A DNA stretch of 64,000 nucleotides from Desulfuromonadaceae bacterium (GTDB lineage Bacteria > Desulfobacterota > Desulfuromonadia > Geobacterales > Pseudopelobacteraceae), in NCBI GenBank assembly GCA_028681335.1, contig JAQUIT010000006.1:62001-126000 (forward strand). Reading direction: 5' to 3'. Under the pieces are notes generated by a model. That model searched no databases, was not told the origin of the DNA, and worked only from the letters and a program-made list of their open reading frames with translations. The position numbers and the translations under genes were made by a program. Shown here piece by piece: positions 53,418 to 61,735 of this stretch (position 1 is its first letter; the number at the start of each line of letters is the position of its first letter).

Positions 53418-54455
53418 CTACAGCTCCATGTCAAATTTTCTGGCAAGGGCGCCCAGCCACTTGTAAAGCGGCAGCGGGAAGAGTGAGCGCATTACCGGCA
53501 GCACATTCAGGCGCAGCAGGTTTTTAAACAGCCGGTCACCACTCACGGACGCGATTTCATGCGGCAGCGGAGAGGGCTCACGGGACTTCCAGCTGAACAA
53601 TCGTCCACACACTATTTTCACATGTTGTACAAAGGCCTTCACGGCATATGATCCGGCGCTCTTCAGACCGCCTGACTGTTCATAGACGGTGGACGCATCG
53701 GCATATCGCCAGCGTAGAATGCGCGCGGTGCTGTACCGGTAGCGCCGCGGCAGATGCCTGTCCAGAGCTTCAAACAGCTCAATCATCGCCACGGCATGAT
53801 CCTGTCGGGATTTCATGGACCAGACTCCGCCACGATGAACGACATATACTGACATTGTCTTATCAATGTAGCCGATCGGCCCATGAAGAGCATTGAGGAT
53901 ATGAAGCACCCAATCGCCCATCTTCAATGAATCTGCCCAGGCAGGCAGCTCTTCTGTCAACCTGCGGCGAAACATGACAGCGGCAGTCGGAATAAAGTTA
54001 TCCACCAGCACGTCATCCACCGTGGAGAACTCCTTTTGTTTTTCACGATAGCGTCGCGGCTCTTCGCTGCCGTCCTCAGCGACAATCAGGGCGTCATGAA
54101 AGCAGGCCGAACAGCCGTGATGCCTGTCCAGAAAATCGACCTGTTGTTGCAGTTTATCCGCTGAAGTCCAATAATCATCGCCATCAAGCATGGCAATATA
54201 TTCACCTGTGCACGCCTGCAAAACCTGAGCGCCGTTGGCGTGCATACCCATATTTTTTTCATTCAAAAAGAGTCTGATCTTATCCGGATAGTTTCGTTTG
54301 TATTCGCTGACGATATCCCGGGTGGTATCTGTCGAGCAGTCTTCGCCGATGACGATTTCGTACTCAAAAGCGGTTTGCTGCATCAGTACGCTATCGAGAG
54401 TTTTCGCAATGAATTTTTCATGATTGTAGGTAACCATTGCTACGCTGACTTTCAT
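53418..54455 (-). CDS. Glycosyltransferase family 2
   Basis: A 345-residue GT2 with VAMVTYNHEKFI, IGEDCSTDTTRDIV, MLDGDDYWTSADKL and FIPTAAVMFRR. It differs from the neighbouring GT2s in the GEDCSTD motif, a subtype common in O-antigen and capsule clusters. The ATG is preceded by GGGGTTACT. It ends 40 bases before the next GT2 gene in the series. Confidence 0.87.
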   Translation of the reverse strand: MKVSVAMVTYNHEKFIAKTLDSVLMQQTAFEYEIVIGEDCSTDTTRDIVSEYKRNYPDKIRLFLNEKNMGMHANGAQVLQACTGEYIAMLDGDDYWTSADKLQQQVDFLDRHHGCSACFHDALIVAEDGSEEPRRYREKQKEFSTVDDVLVDNFIPTAAVMFRRRLTEELPAWADSLKMGDWVLHILNALHGPIGYIDKTMSVYVVHRGGVWSMKSRQDHAVAMIELFEALDRHLPRRYRYSTARILRWRYADASTVYEQSGGLKSAGSYAVKAFVQHVKIVCGRLFSWKSREPSPLPHEIASVSGDRLFKNLLRLNVLPVMRSLFPLPLYKWLGALARKFDMEL

Positions 54456-54535
54456 AGTAACCCCGCTTCCCCACTCTTTGGCCTCCGTTCGACCCGGCTT
54501 ACTTGTCGTTCAGACGGCTCACCCCTCCGGTGACG

Positions 54536-55444
54536 TCACCCGAACTCACCCTTACGGTAAGCCGGGAAATAGGTCGTGGGGGCAATTGCCTTGTTGCTTA
54601 TGAGTTCAACATAGCTCCGCTCATCGAATATCTTTCCGCAGAAGTAGCAGGTCCGGGTTTCCGTAGCCCACCCTCTCTTGTACTGACAGAGCCCGTTGTT
54701 ACGTTCATTCGAAAAGCCTGATCCGCCACCAAGATTGTGCCAGCGGGCCTTGTCAGCAAAGTACTCAAGGGCAAAACAGTCAAGAGCGTAAAAGGCACCA
54801 ACCTCATACCCTTTTGGGGAAACAGCGCCGAGATGACAGTGAACAACATCTCCCTGCAGGTAGTAGATTTTTGCCCCGATTGTTACGCCATCAAGGGATG
54901 CCCGCAACATGTAGGCCCCCGGAAGGCTCAGCTGCTTGACAAAAGCCTCCTCAGAGAACGCCTTGATACCGGTAATGCCGTGCCTATCGATCAGGTTGCG
55001 ATAAAGGTCAACCCACTCGTCAAGGAATTCATACGGTTTATTACTGGCATGTACCTGAACCGTTCTCAGCGCCCGACGAACCTTCCTGCTGTGCCGTCTG
55101 CTAACAATCTCATCCAGGGGCCGCTGCAGATCAGCAACATAGTGCTCTTTGAAGGGAATAACCACGTCGAAGCACCGCTGAAGATCGGCAAACGTCTGCC
55201 CGCCGAAGGGGTCTACAACAAGCGCCAGACTGACAAGGTCCTTATCCCGACCCAGCGCTTGAACATCCTCATAAAAACCGTCCCAGTTTTTACAACAGAA
55301 GAGTGGGTAGCACCCCATTGCATCGCAAAGAGAGCTCCCGGGAATCTGTCGTTCCAGAATGCATCCCCTGCTGAGCGGCAACGGGTGTGGTGTGCCGAAT
55401 TCCATCAATGAATCAGCATAGCCGGGATGGATATATCCTTGCAT
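54536..55444 (-). CDS. GNAT/FemAB-like acyltransferase
   Basis: A 302-residue protein of the Acetyltransf_6/FemAB-like type: SRRHSRKVRRALRTV, a HGITGIKAFSEEAF segment, ASLDGVTIGAKIYYLQGDVVHCHLGA and LGGGSGFSNERNNGLCQYKRGW near the C-terminus. A CYFCGK pair of cysteines late in the protein may be structural. It probably acylates or aminoacylates a sugar or lipid-linked glycan; it could supply the acyl or amino-acid group to a polysaccharide later trimmed by the deacetylase next door (inference). It lies 68 bases after the deacetylase gene in the same direction. Confidence 0.78.
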   Translation of the reverse strand: MQGYIHPGYADSLMEFGTPHPLPLSRGCILERQIPGSSLCDAMGCYPLFCCKNWDGFYEDVQALGRDKDLVSLALVVDPFGGQTFADLQRCFDVVIPFKEHYVADLQRPLDEIVSRRHSRKVRRALRTVQVHASNKPYEFLDEWVDLYRNLIDRHGITGIKAFSEEAFVKQLSLPGAYMLRASLDGVTIGAKIYYLQGDVVHCHLGAVSPKGYEVGAFYALDCFALEYFADKARWHNLGGGSGFSNERNNGLCQYKRGWATETRTCYFCGKIFDERSYVELISNKAIAPTTYFPAYRKGEFG

Positions 55445-55512
55445 AAGTGGGTTCCTTCGTTTTTATCATTAACCCCTGTTCCGGATGGTGCCGTGGTCAC
55501 CGATATCGGCGA

Positions 55513-57240
55513 CTAGAAGAGACTGTTCACCACAACGTCATCGACCGTCATGGTATAGGCAGCGCCGTACGTGAACAGCTCCGCAGCGATGCCACCGCTT
55601 ACATAGGGTGCCCGTGAGTCGAAGTTATTGTCCGTGACGTCTATTTTTGCAGCGCCGTCGTAATACACCTGAATACGACTGCCGTTACAGACCATCCTGA
55701 GCGTATGAAAACCGGTCCCGACGCTGGGTAAACTGACCTGCCCCATCAGTGCGGCACCAAACGTCGTCCAGCTCCACATCTTGCCCAGTACCAGCATGTT
55801 GTGCCCTGCCGCAGAATTATCCGGATAAATCCAGGCGGCGTAATGGGCGCCGGTTGCCGGATTCACCCGACAGCCGAGGCCGCCGCCGAAGGCCGTGGCG
55901 GCAAATTTAAAGCGCCCCTGCACGGAATAATTATCCCACAGCGCGGCGGGAGCGTAGTAGAGCTGGCTGTACGACAGTGCCGCACCGGAACCTTGCAACA
56001 CGCCGTTGGCCACCGTCCATGTACCGGAAACAGTTGCCCAGGGCAACAGGGGCGCAGTGGTTCCCGGAGCCCGCGTAAAGTCATCGGCAAAGAGAGCGGT
56101 GGAGGTCACCTGGATCGTTACCGTGGCGGTGTTGCTGCCGGTTGCACCGTCACTGGCCAGGTAGGTGAAGCTGTCGCTACCGATATAGTTTGCAAGGGGG
56201 GTATAGGCAAAAGAACCGCTACTGTTGAGGGTCAGGGTACCGTGACTTGGTCCGCTCACCAGTTGGGCCGTAAGCGCTGCCCCTTCGGGATCGCTGTCGT
56301 TGGCGAGGACACCGGGGGCCGCCTGGTTGAGTGCGGTATTTACGGCGGTACTGTAGCTATCGTTAACCGCTACAGGAGAGAGATTATTGCTGTCCAGCCG
56401 GGTCACCACCACGTTATCAACCGTCATGGCGTAGACACCGCTGGCGGTGAACAGCGCCGCACCGACGCCGCCGCTCAGGTAGGGAGCCAGCGTGTCGTAG
56501 TTGTTGTCGGTAACGTCGACCTTTGCAATGCCGTCGAAATACACCTGGATGCGGGGGCCGTTACAAACCATCTTGAGTGTATGAAAGCCGGTGCCGATAG
56601 CGGGAAGGGACGCCTCGGCCATCGATGTGCCGCTGTACTCTGACCAGCTCCAGAGTTTCCCCAGCTTCATTACGTTAGTGCCGGGGAATATCCAGGCGCT
56701 GTACTGGGCGCCGGTCGCCGGATTAACCCGGCAGCCGAGGCCGCCGCCAAAGCCGGTGGCCGGAAACTGGAAACGCCCCTCCACGGAATAATCAGTCCAG
56801 AGTGGCGTGGGCGTGTAGTAGATCTGGCTGTATGACAGTGCCGAACCGGAACCTTGCAAAACCCCGCTGCTTACCGCCCATGAACCGAGAACACTTGTCC
56901 AGGGCGACAGGGGGGCCGGAGCTCCCGCAACCCGTGTGAAGTCATCGGAGAGCAGTATCCGGTCAAGGGATGTGGCCGCAATCGTTACGGTGGCGATATT
57001 GCTGTTGGTTGTGCCGTCATTGGCCCGGTAGGTAAAGCTGTCGCTGCCGACATAGCCCGCAAGCGGGGTATACAGAAATGAGCCGTTACTGTTGAGGGTC
57101 AGAGTACCATGGGATGTCCCGCTCACCAGCTGTGCCGCAAGGATTACACCGGCGGGAGCAGTATCGTTACCCAGAACACCCGGGGCAGTCTGGTTCAGCA
57201 CTGTACCGGTATTAACGGTGTAACTGTCATTCGTCGCAAC
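55513..57240 (-). repeat. Long direct repeat, copy 1 (Ig-lectin cassette)
   Basis: About 1.7 kb covering the two terminal Ig-lectin modules of the deacetylase gene. Module order is type II (WTDYSVEGRF...AQYSAWIFPG) then type I (WDNYSVQGRF...AHYAAWIYPD). It corresponds to 60000-61735 in the same orientation. In the part near 56694-56870 versus 61187-61360 the bases are almost identical by eye. Confidence 0.8.
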
Positions 57241-58248
57241 AACGCTCTGGCTGACGGCTCCATTTGTCAGGGTAATTATCCCACTGTCAGGGACCGCATC
57301 GTAGTAAACCACTTGTACGCCGGCTTCTGTAACTGACGCCAGGGTAGTAATGACGCCGTTTCCTTGCTGCACCCTCACCGTTGTCCACGGCACTTCGCTT
57401 CTCACGGTAAGCGGGCAATCGAAAACCGTATTGTCCAATGTATCGGTCAAATTCAACGTAATCATATCGCCGCTTTGTGTGGCCACACTGAGCGCTGCCG
57501 TCCCACGTTCCCGCAGATACTTGATTACCGTACCGAATGGTGCGACCCACACATCCGCCCTCCCCTTCAGATAATCGAGGTAGGAGATTAACTGGTCTGA
57601 GTTCCATCCGCCATATTCATCAGGGCTGAAGCCATGAAAGATCGGAATCAACCACTTTTGCTGACTTACGGCCTGCTCGGTAAGCGCCTTCATCTGCAGC
57701 ACATCAGAATTGACCACATCAAAGGCGAGCGTATTGTAACTATCTGTTGAAGCGTCATTCAGCGCTTCCTTCACACCACGCGCGCCTATATAAGACTTTT
57801 GGACGAGCGCCTTCACAGCTGTATTGAGGTCGCCGTAGGGATATGCAAAGGAGAGGCTTTTCTGTCCTGTTATTTTTGCATCTATCAACGTCTGTGAAAC
57901 AGTAATTTCATATTCCGCTTCGCTCAACGGCAGGGTGGTCAGATAGGGATGAGTTTTTGTATGGCTGGCGATCTCATGCCCCATGGTAGCGGCCTCTGCC
58001 CACCGGTCCCATAAGTTGAAATAATCAGAATAATCGGTAAAAATAAAAAAAGTCCCTTTGAAACCACGTGCATTGAGAGCCGGCAATGCCTTCTCATACT
58101 GGGAGTAATAACCATCATCAAAAGTGAGACTCAGTGCCGCCGGTTTGTTTTCGCGCCACGTGGTAATGCTGTGCGGGACCGCCAATGCCACCTGTGCGGA
58201 CAACATCAGCTGCAGTAGTATTGTGACAACCCAAAAGCCACATTTCAT
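55513..58248 (-). CDS. Secreted polysaccharide deacetylase with duplicated Ig-lectin modules
   Basis: A 911-residue exported enzyme. A signal peptide (ends near VALA) precedes a NodB-type deacetylase: TFDDG at 42-46 (catalytic and metal Asp44/45) and SHTKTHP at 95-101 (metal His96, His100). A beta-rich linker follows, then two copies of a cassette: a cadherin/Big_17-like domain (VNDSY...NQ.APGVL.ND) and a ConA-like lectin domain of about 195 residues (DDFTR ... GVLQGSG ... GGLGCRVNP). The enzyme would remove N- or O-acetyl groups from the exported polysaccharide while bound to it. ATG 58248 was chosen because GGAGA lies seven bases upstream and it begins the signal peptide. The cassette is nearly repeated in the gene at 60000. 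Confidence 0.9.
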   Translation of the reverse strand: MKCGFWVVTILLQLMLSAQVALAVPHSITTWRENKPAALSLTFDDGYYSQYEKALPALNARGFKGTFFIFTDYSDYFNLWDRWAEAATMGHEIASHTKTHPYLTTLPLSEAEYEITVSQTLIDAKITGQKSLSFAYPYGDLNTAVKALVQKSYIGARGVKEALNDASTDSYNTLAFDVVNSDVLQMKALTEQAVSQQKWLIPIFHGFSPDEYGGWNSDQLISYLDYLKGRADVWVAPFGTVIKYLRERGTAALSVATQSGDMITLNLTDTLDNTVFDCPLTVRSEVPWTTVRVQQGNGVITTLASVTEAGVQVVYYDAVPDSGIITLTNGAVSQSVVATNDSYTVNTGTVLNQTAPGVLGNDTAPAGVILAAQLVSGTSHGTLTLNSNGSFLYTPLAGYVGSDSFTYRANDGTTNSNIATVTIAATSLDRILLSDDFTRVAGAPAPLSPWTSVLGSWAVSSGVLQGSGSALSYSQIYYTPTPLWTDYSVEGRFQFPATGFGGGLGCRVNPATGAQYSAWIFPGTNVMKLGKLWSWSEYSGTSMAEASLPAIGTGFHTLKMVCNGPRIQVYFDGIAKVDVTDNNYDTLAPYLSGGVGAALFTASGVYAMTVDNVVVTRLDSNNLSPVAVNDSYSTAVNTALNQAAPGVLANDSDPEGAALTAQLVSGPSHGTLTLNSSGSFAYTPLANYIGSDSFTYLASDGATGSNTATVTIQVTSTALFADDFTRAPGTTAPLLPWATVSGTWTVANGVLQGSGAALSYSQLYYAPAALWDNYSVQGRFKFAATAFGGGLGCRVNPATGAHYAAWIYPDNSAAGHNMLVLGKMWSWTTFGAALMGQVSLPSVGTGFHTLRMVCNGSRIQVYYDGAAKIDVTDNNFDSRAPYVSGGIAAELFTYGAAYTMTVDDVVVNSLF

Positions 58249-58317
58249 AGAATAATCTCCGCAAGGTTTCAACAGATAGCGCCTCCAGCCGGGGAAAGAC
58301 ATGACGGGCTTATCCAA

Positions 58318-59580
58318 TCAGGCCGCCAACAGCGCCGGCAGTTCCTTGGCCGCACCAATATTTGGCAGTTCACGCGAAAAACTGTCTGACAACCGATCTT
58401 TCATTTCAAAACCGTTTGCTACCGACAGGCGTATGATCCTGCATATTTCCTCTATTTCATCAGCTCCGACAGCCGTACCGGTAGGAAGCGAAAGTACCCG
58501 CTGCGCAAGCTTGTCGGTTTCCGGCAGAACCAGTCCGGCATGGGGAAAATAGGAGCGATACGGCTCCATCCGGTGACATCCCGGGTAGAAGTAACGCCTG
58601 GCCAGAACGTTCTCGGCGCGCAGAATTTCCACAAGCTGATCTCTGCTGACGCCTGTGACCGCTTCATCTATCTCAAGGACTATGTACTGATAATTGTTCT
58701 TCTCCTGCCGGTCATAGCTTATCTGGCTTATTCCCGGGATGTTCGCGAACTCTGCCCGGTATAATTCATGATTTTTGCTGTTTACCGAGATGAACTCATC
58801 AATGCTTTCAAGGTTGGTAAGCCCGGTTAACGCAGAGTATTCATTCATTTTCCCATTCGTGCCGACATAGATGACATCATCGACATATCCGGAAAAACCG
58901 AAGTTTTTCATCAGACGGATTTTTCGGGCCAACGCATCATCATTGGTGACGATTGCGCCACCTTCAGCCGTGTTGAAAAACTTTGTCGGATGGAAGCTGA
59001 ATATCTCGGCATTTCCGAAGCTGCCGAGCATTTTCCCGTTGCAGGAACAGCCGAAACCATGAGCGGAATCAAAGAGCAGTTTCAGATGGTGGGCAGCGGC
59101 AATTTTTTCCAGCGCTTCAATATTGCAGGGTCGTCCCCAGACATTGACGCCGATGATTCCCGTTGTTCGTGGCGTAATCATCTTTTCGATGCAGGCAGGA
59201 TCGATGGTATGTGTTTTCGGATCGATATCGCAAAAAACCGGGGTTATCTCCTGCCATTGCAGCGCATGGGCGGTCGCCACAAAGGTGAATGAGGGCAAAA
59301 TCACCTCACCCTTCAATTCAAGGGCACGGATCGCTATCTCAAGCGCAATTGTACCGTTGCAGAGCGCAATGCAGTGTTTGACACCGATCATATCGGCGAC
59401 TCTCTGCTCAAATTCCTGCACATACGGGCCGTTATTGCTCAGCCATTTCCTGTCGAGCATATCGTTAATACGCTCCAGAAGCCGCGTGCGGTCACCAAGA
59501 TTGGGGCGCCCGACGTGGAGCGGTTCCTTGAATGAAGGAGAACCTCCCAGAACAGCCAGATCATCAATGGAACTTTTCAT
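58318..59580 (-). CDS. DegT/DnrJ/EryC1/StrS-type PLP aminotransferase
   Basis: A 420-residue sugar aminotransferase. Visible are VKHCIALCNGTIALEIAI, LPSFTFVATAHAL, LLFDSAHGFGC, and the PLP-lysine block FSFHPTKFFNTAEGGAIVT. It is closer to classical nucleotide-sugar transaminases than the protein at 46567. It should convert a keto-sugar nucleotide to an amino sugar, giving the group that could later be acetylated and deacetylated. ATG 59580 has GGAGGG six bases upstream; the frame to 59610 does not. It lies 69 bases before the deacetylase gene, in the same direction. Confidence 0.9.
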   Translation of the reverse strand: MKSSIDDLAVLGGSPSFKEPLHVGRPNLGDRTRLLERINDMLDRKWLSNNGPYVQEFEQRVADMIGVKHCIALCNGTIALEIAIRALELKGEVILPSFTFVATAHALQWQEITPVFCDIDPKTHTIDPACIEKMITPRTTGIIGVNVWGRPCNIEALEKIAAAHHLKLLFDSAHGFGCSCNGKMLGSFGNAEIFSFHPTKFFNTAEGGAIVTNDDALARKIRLMKNFGFSGYVDDVIYVGTNGKMNEYSALTGLTNLESIDEFISVNSKNHELYRAEFANIPGISQISYDRQEKNNYQYIVLEIDEAVTGVSRDQLVEILRAENVLARRYFYPGCHRMEPYRSYFPHAGLVLPETDKLAQRVLSLPTGTAVGADEIEEICRIIRLSVANGFEMKDRLSDSFSRELPNIGAAKELPALLAA

Positions 59581-59999
59581 CGTAGCCCTCCACGTATATG
59601 ACTTTTTCAACTCACCCCATCACGGCATGATGACGAAGCCGCTTATGCCAAAACATGCCGGACCGTATGCTCTCCACAACTCAAGCGATAACACCTCAGG
59701 CATTAAACCCGTTATCATGAATCGCGCCAAAACACGCAACCAGCATTTGCCTTACAAAACAGCATGTTGCACAGACGCAGCAGATTCAACCGAGGTAAGA
59801 TAATTTTGTAACAGCATGGCGAGGGGGCGTAACGAAAGCCGAACTGGCGTGAGGGTGAGGCATCATGTTAACTATTTAACGAGTGTTAAAGAAGCATCCG
59901 CCGCCAAAACACGCGCTTTGGCGAATTGTTATCGGCAGTGGCCACAGCATGGTGCGTTTACGATTGGCACCACTGCCGTGACCACTCTGCTATTGGCTG
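59581..59999. other. Intergenic region with repeated GTTTTGGC motif
   Basis: A 419-base gap. On the minus strand GCRTGTTTTGGC-like words occur three times (near 59645-59656, 59725-59737 and 59911-59924). No sigma-54-type site with correct spacing, no riboswitch and no terminator with T-tract was found. It must contain the promoter of the DegT-deacetylase group or be read through from upstream. Confidence 0.4.
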
Positions 60000-61735
60000 C
60001 TAAGGCAGACTGCTTACCACCACGTCATCGACCGACATGGTATAAACACCGCCGAGGGTGAACATCGCCGCACCGACGCCGCCGCTTAAATAGGGCGCTC
60101 GTGAGTCGAAGTTGGTGTCCGTGACGTCGATTTTTAACATGCCGTCGTAATACACCTGAATGCGGCTGCCGTTGCAGACAATCTTGAGCGTGTGAAAACC
60201 GGTCCCGACACTGGGCAAACTGACCTGTGCCATCAATGCGTTACCATAAGTCGTCCAGCTCCACATCTTGCCCAGCACCAGCATGTTACTGCCCGCCGCA
60301 GAATTATCAGGATAAATCCAGGCAGCGTAATGAGCGCCCGTCGCCGGGTTAACCCGGCAGCCAAGGCCGCCGCCAAAAGCCGTTGCGGCAAACTGGAAAC
60401 GCCCCTCCACAGAATAATTGTCCCACAACGGAGCAGGAGCGTAGTAGACCTGACTATAGGACAGTGCCGCTCCGGAACCCTGCAATACTCCGTCTGTTAC
60501 CGTCCAGGAACCGAGTACGCTTACCCAGGGCGACAGGGGGGTCGGCTCACCCGGAACCCGTGTAAAATCATCGGAGAACAATATCTCACTGACAGCTGTA
60601 ACCGAAACGGTCACCGTGGCGGTGTTGCTGCTGGTTGTGCCGTCATTGGCCAGGTAGGTAAAGCTGTCGCTGCCGACATAGTTGGCAAGCGGTATATAGA
60701 CAAAGGAGCCGTTACTATTGAGGGTCAGGGTGCCGTGAGAAGGTCCGTTCACCAACTGGGCCGTCAGGGTTGTCCCTGCCGGAGCGCTGTCATTGCTCAA
60801 CACGCCGGGGGCCACCTGGTTTAATGGTGTATTTGCGCTGGTGCTGTAACTATCGTTAACCGCCACCGGCGCCGGATTGCTGTCCAGACTCGTCACCACG
60901 ACGTTATCAACCGCCATGGAATACACGCCGCTGTTCGTAAACAGTGCCGCACCGATGCCGCCGCTCAGGTACGGCGCCCGCGAATCATAGTTGTTGTCGG
61001 TGACGTCGATCTTTGCCGTGCCGTCGAAATACACCTGGATGCGGTTGCCGTTACAGACCATCTTGAGTGTATGAAAACCGGTGCCGACAACGGGCAGTGA
61101 CGCCTCGGCCATCGATACGCCGCTGTACTGCGACCAGCTCCAGAGTTTCCCCAGCTTCAGGGTATTATCGCCCGGGAAGATCCAGGCACTGTACTGGGCG
61201 CCGGTCGCCGGGTTAACCCGACAACCGAGACCGCCGCCAAAGCCGGTGGCGGGAAACTGGAAACGCCCCTCCACGGAATAATCAGTCCAGAGCGGAGTGG
61301 GAGCGTAGTAGATCTGGCTGTATGACAGCGCCGAACCGGAACCTTGCAAAACCCCGTTGTTTACCGTCCAGGAGCCGAGAACGCTTGTCCAGGGAGACAG
61401 GGGGGCCGGTGCTCCCGAAACCCGCGTGAAGTCATCAGAGAACAGCAGGCCACCGGCAGAGGTCACTGTAACCGTTACGGTGGCGATGTTGCTATTGGTT
61501 GTGCCGTCGTTGGCCCGATAGGTGAAGCTGTCACTGCCGACATAGTTGGCAAGGGGTGTATAGACAAAGGAGCCGTTACTGTTGAGGGTCAGGGTGCCGT
61601 GGGATGTCCCGCTCACCAGTTGTGCCGTCATCGTTGCCCCTTCGGGATCACTGTCATTGGCCAGAACACCGGGCGCGGCCTGGTTTAAAACTTTATTCAC
61701 GGCGGTACCGTAACTATCGTTAACCGCCGTCGGAG
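60000..61735 (-). repeat. Long direct repeat, copy 2 (Ig-lectin cassette)
   Basis: Partner of 55513-57240, same orientation, about 2.8 kb apart. The type II then type I module order and the distance to the stop codon match. An additional type I module continues upstream to about 62615. Confidence 0.8.
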
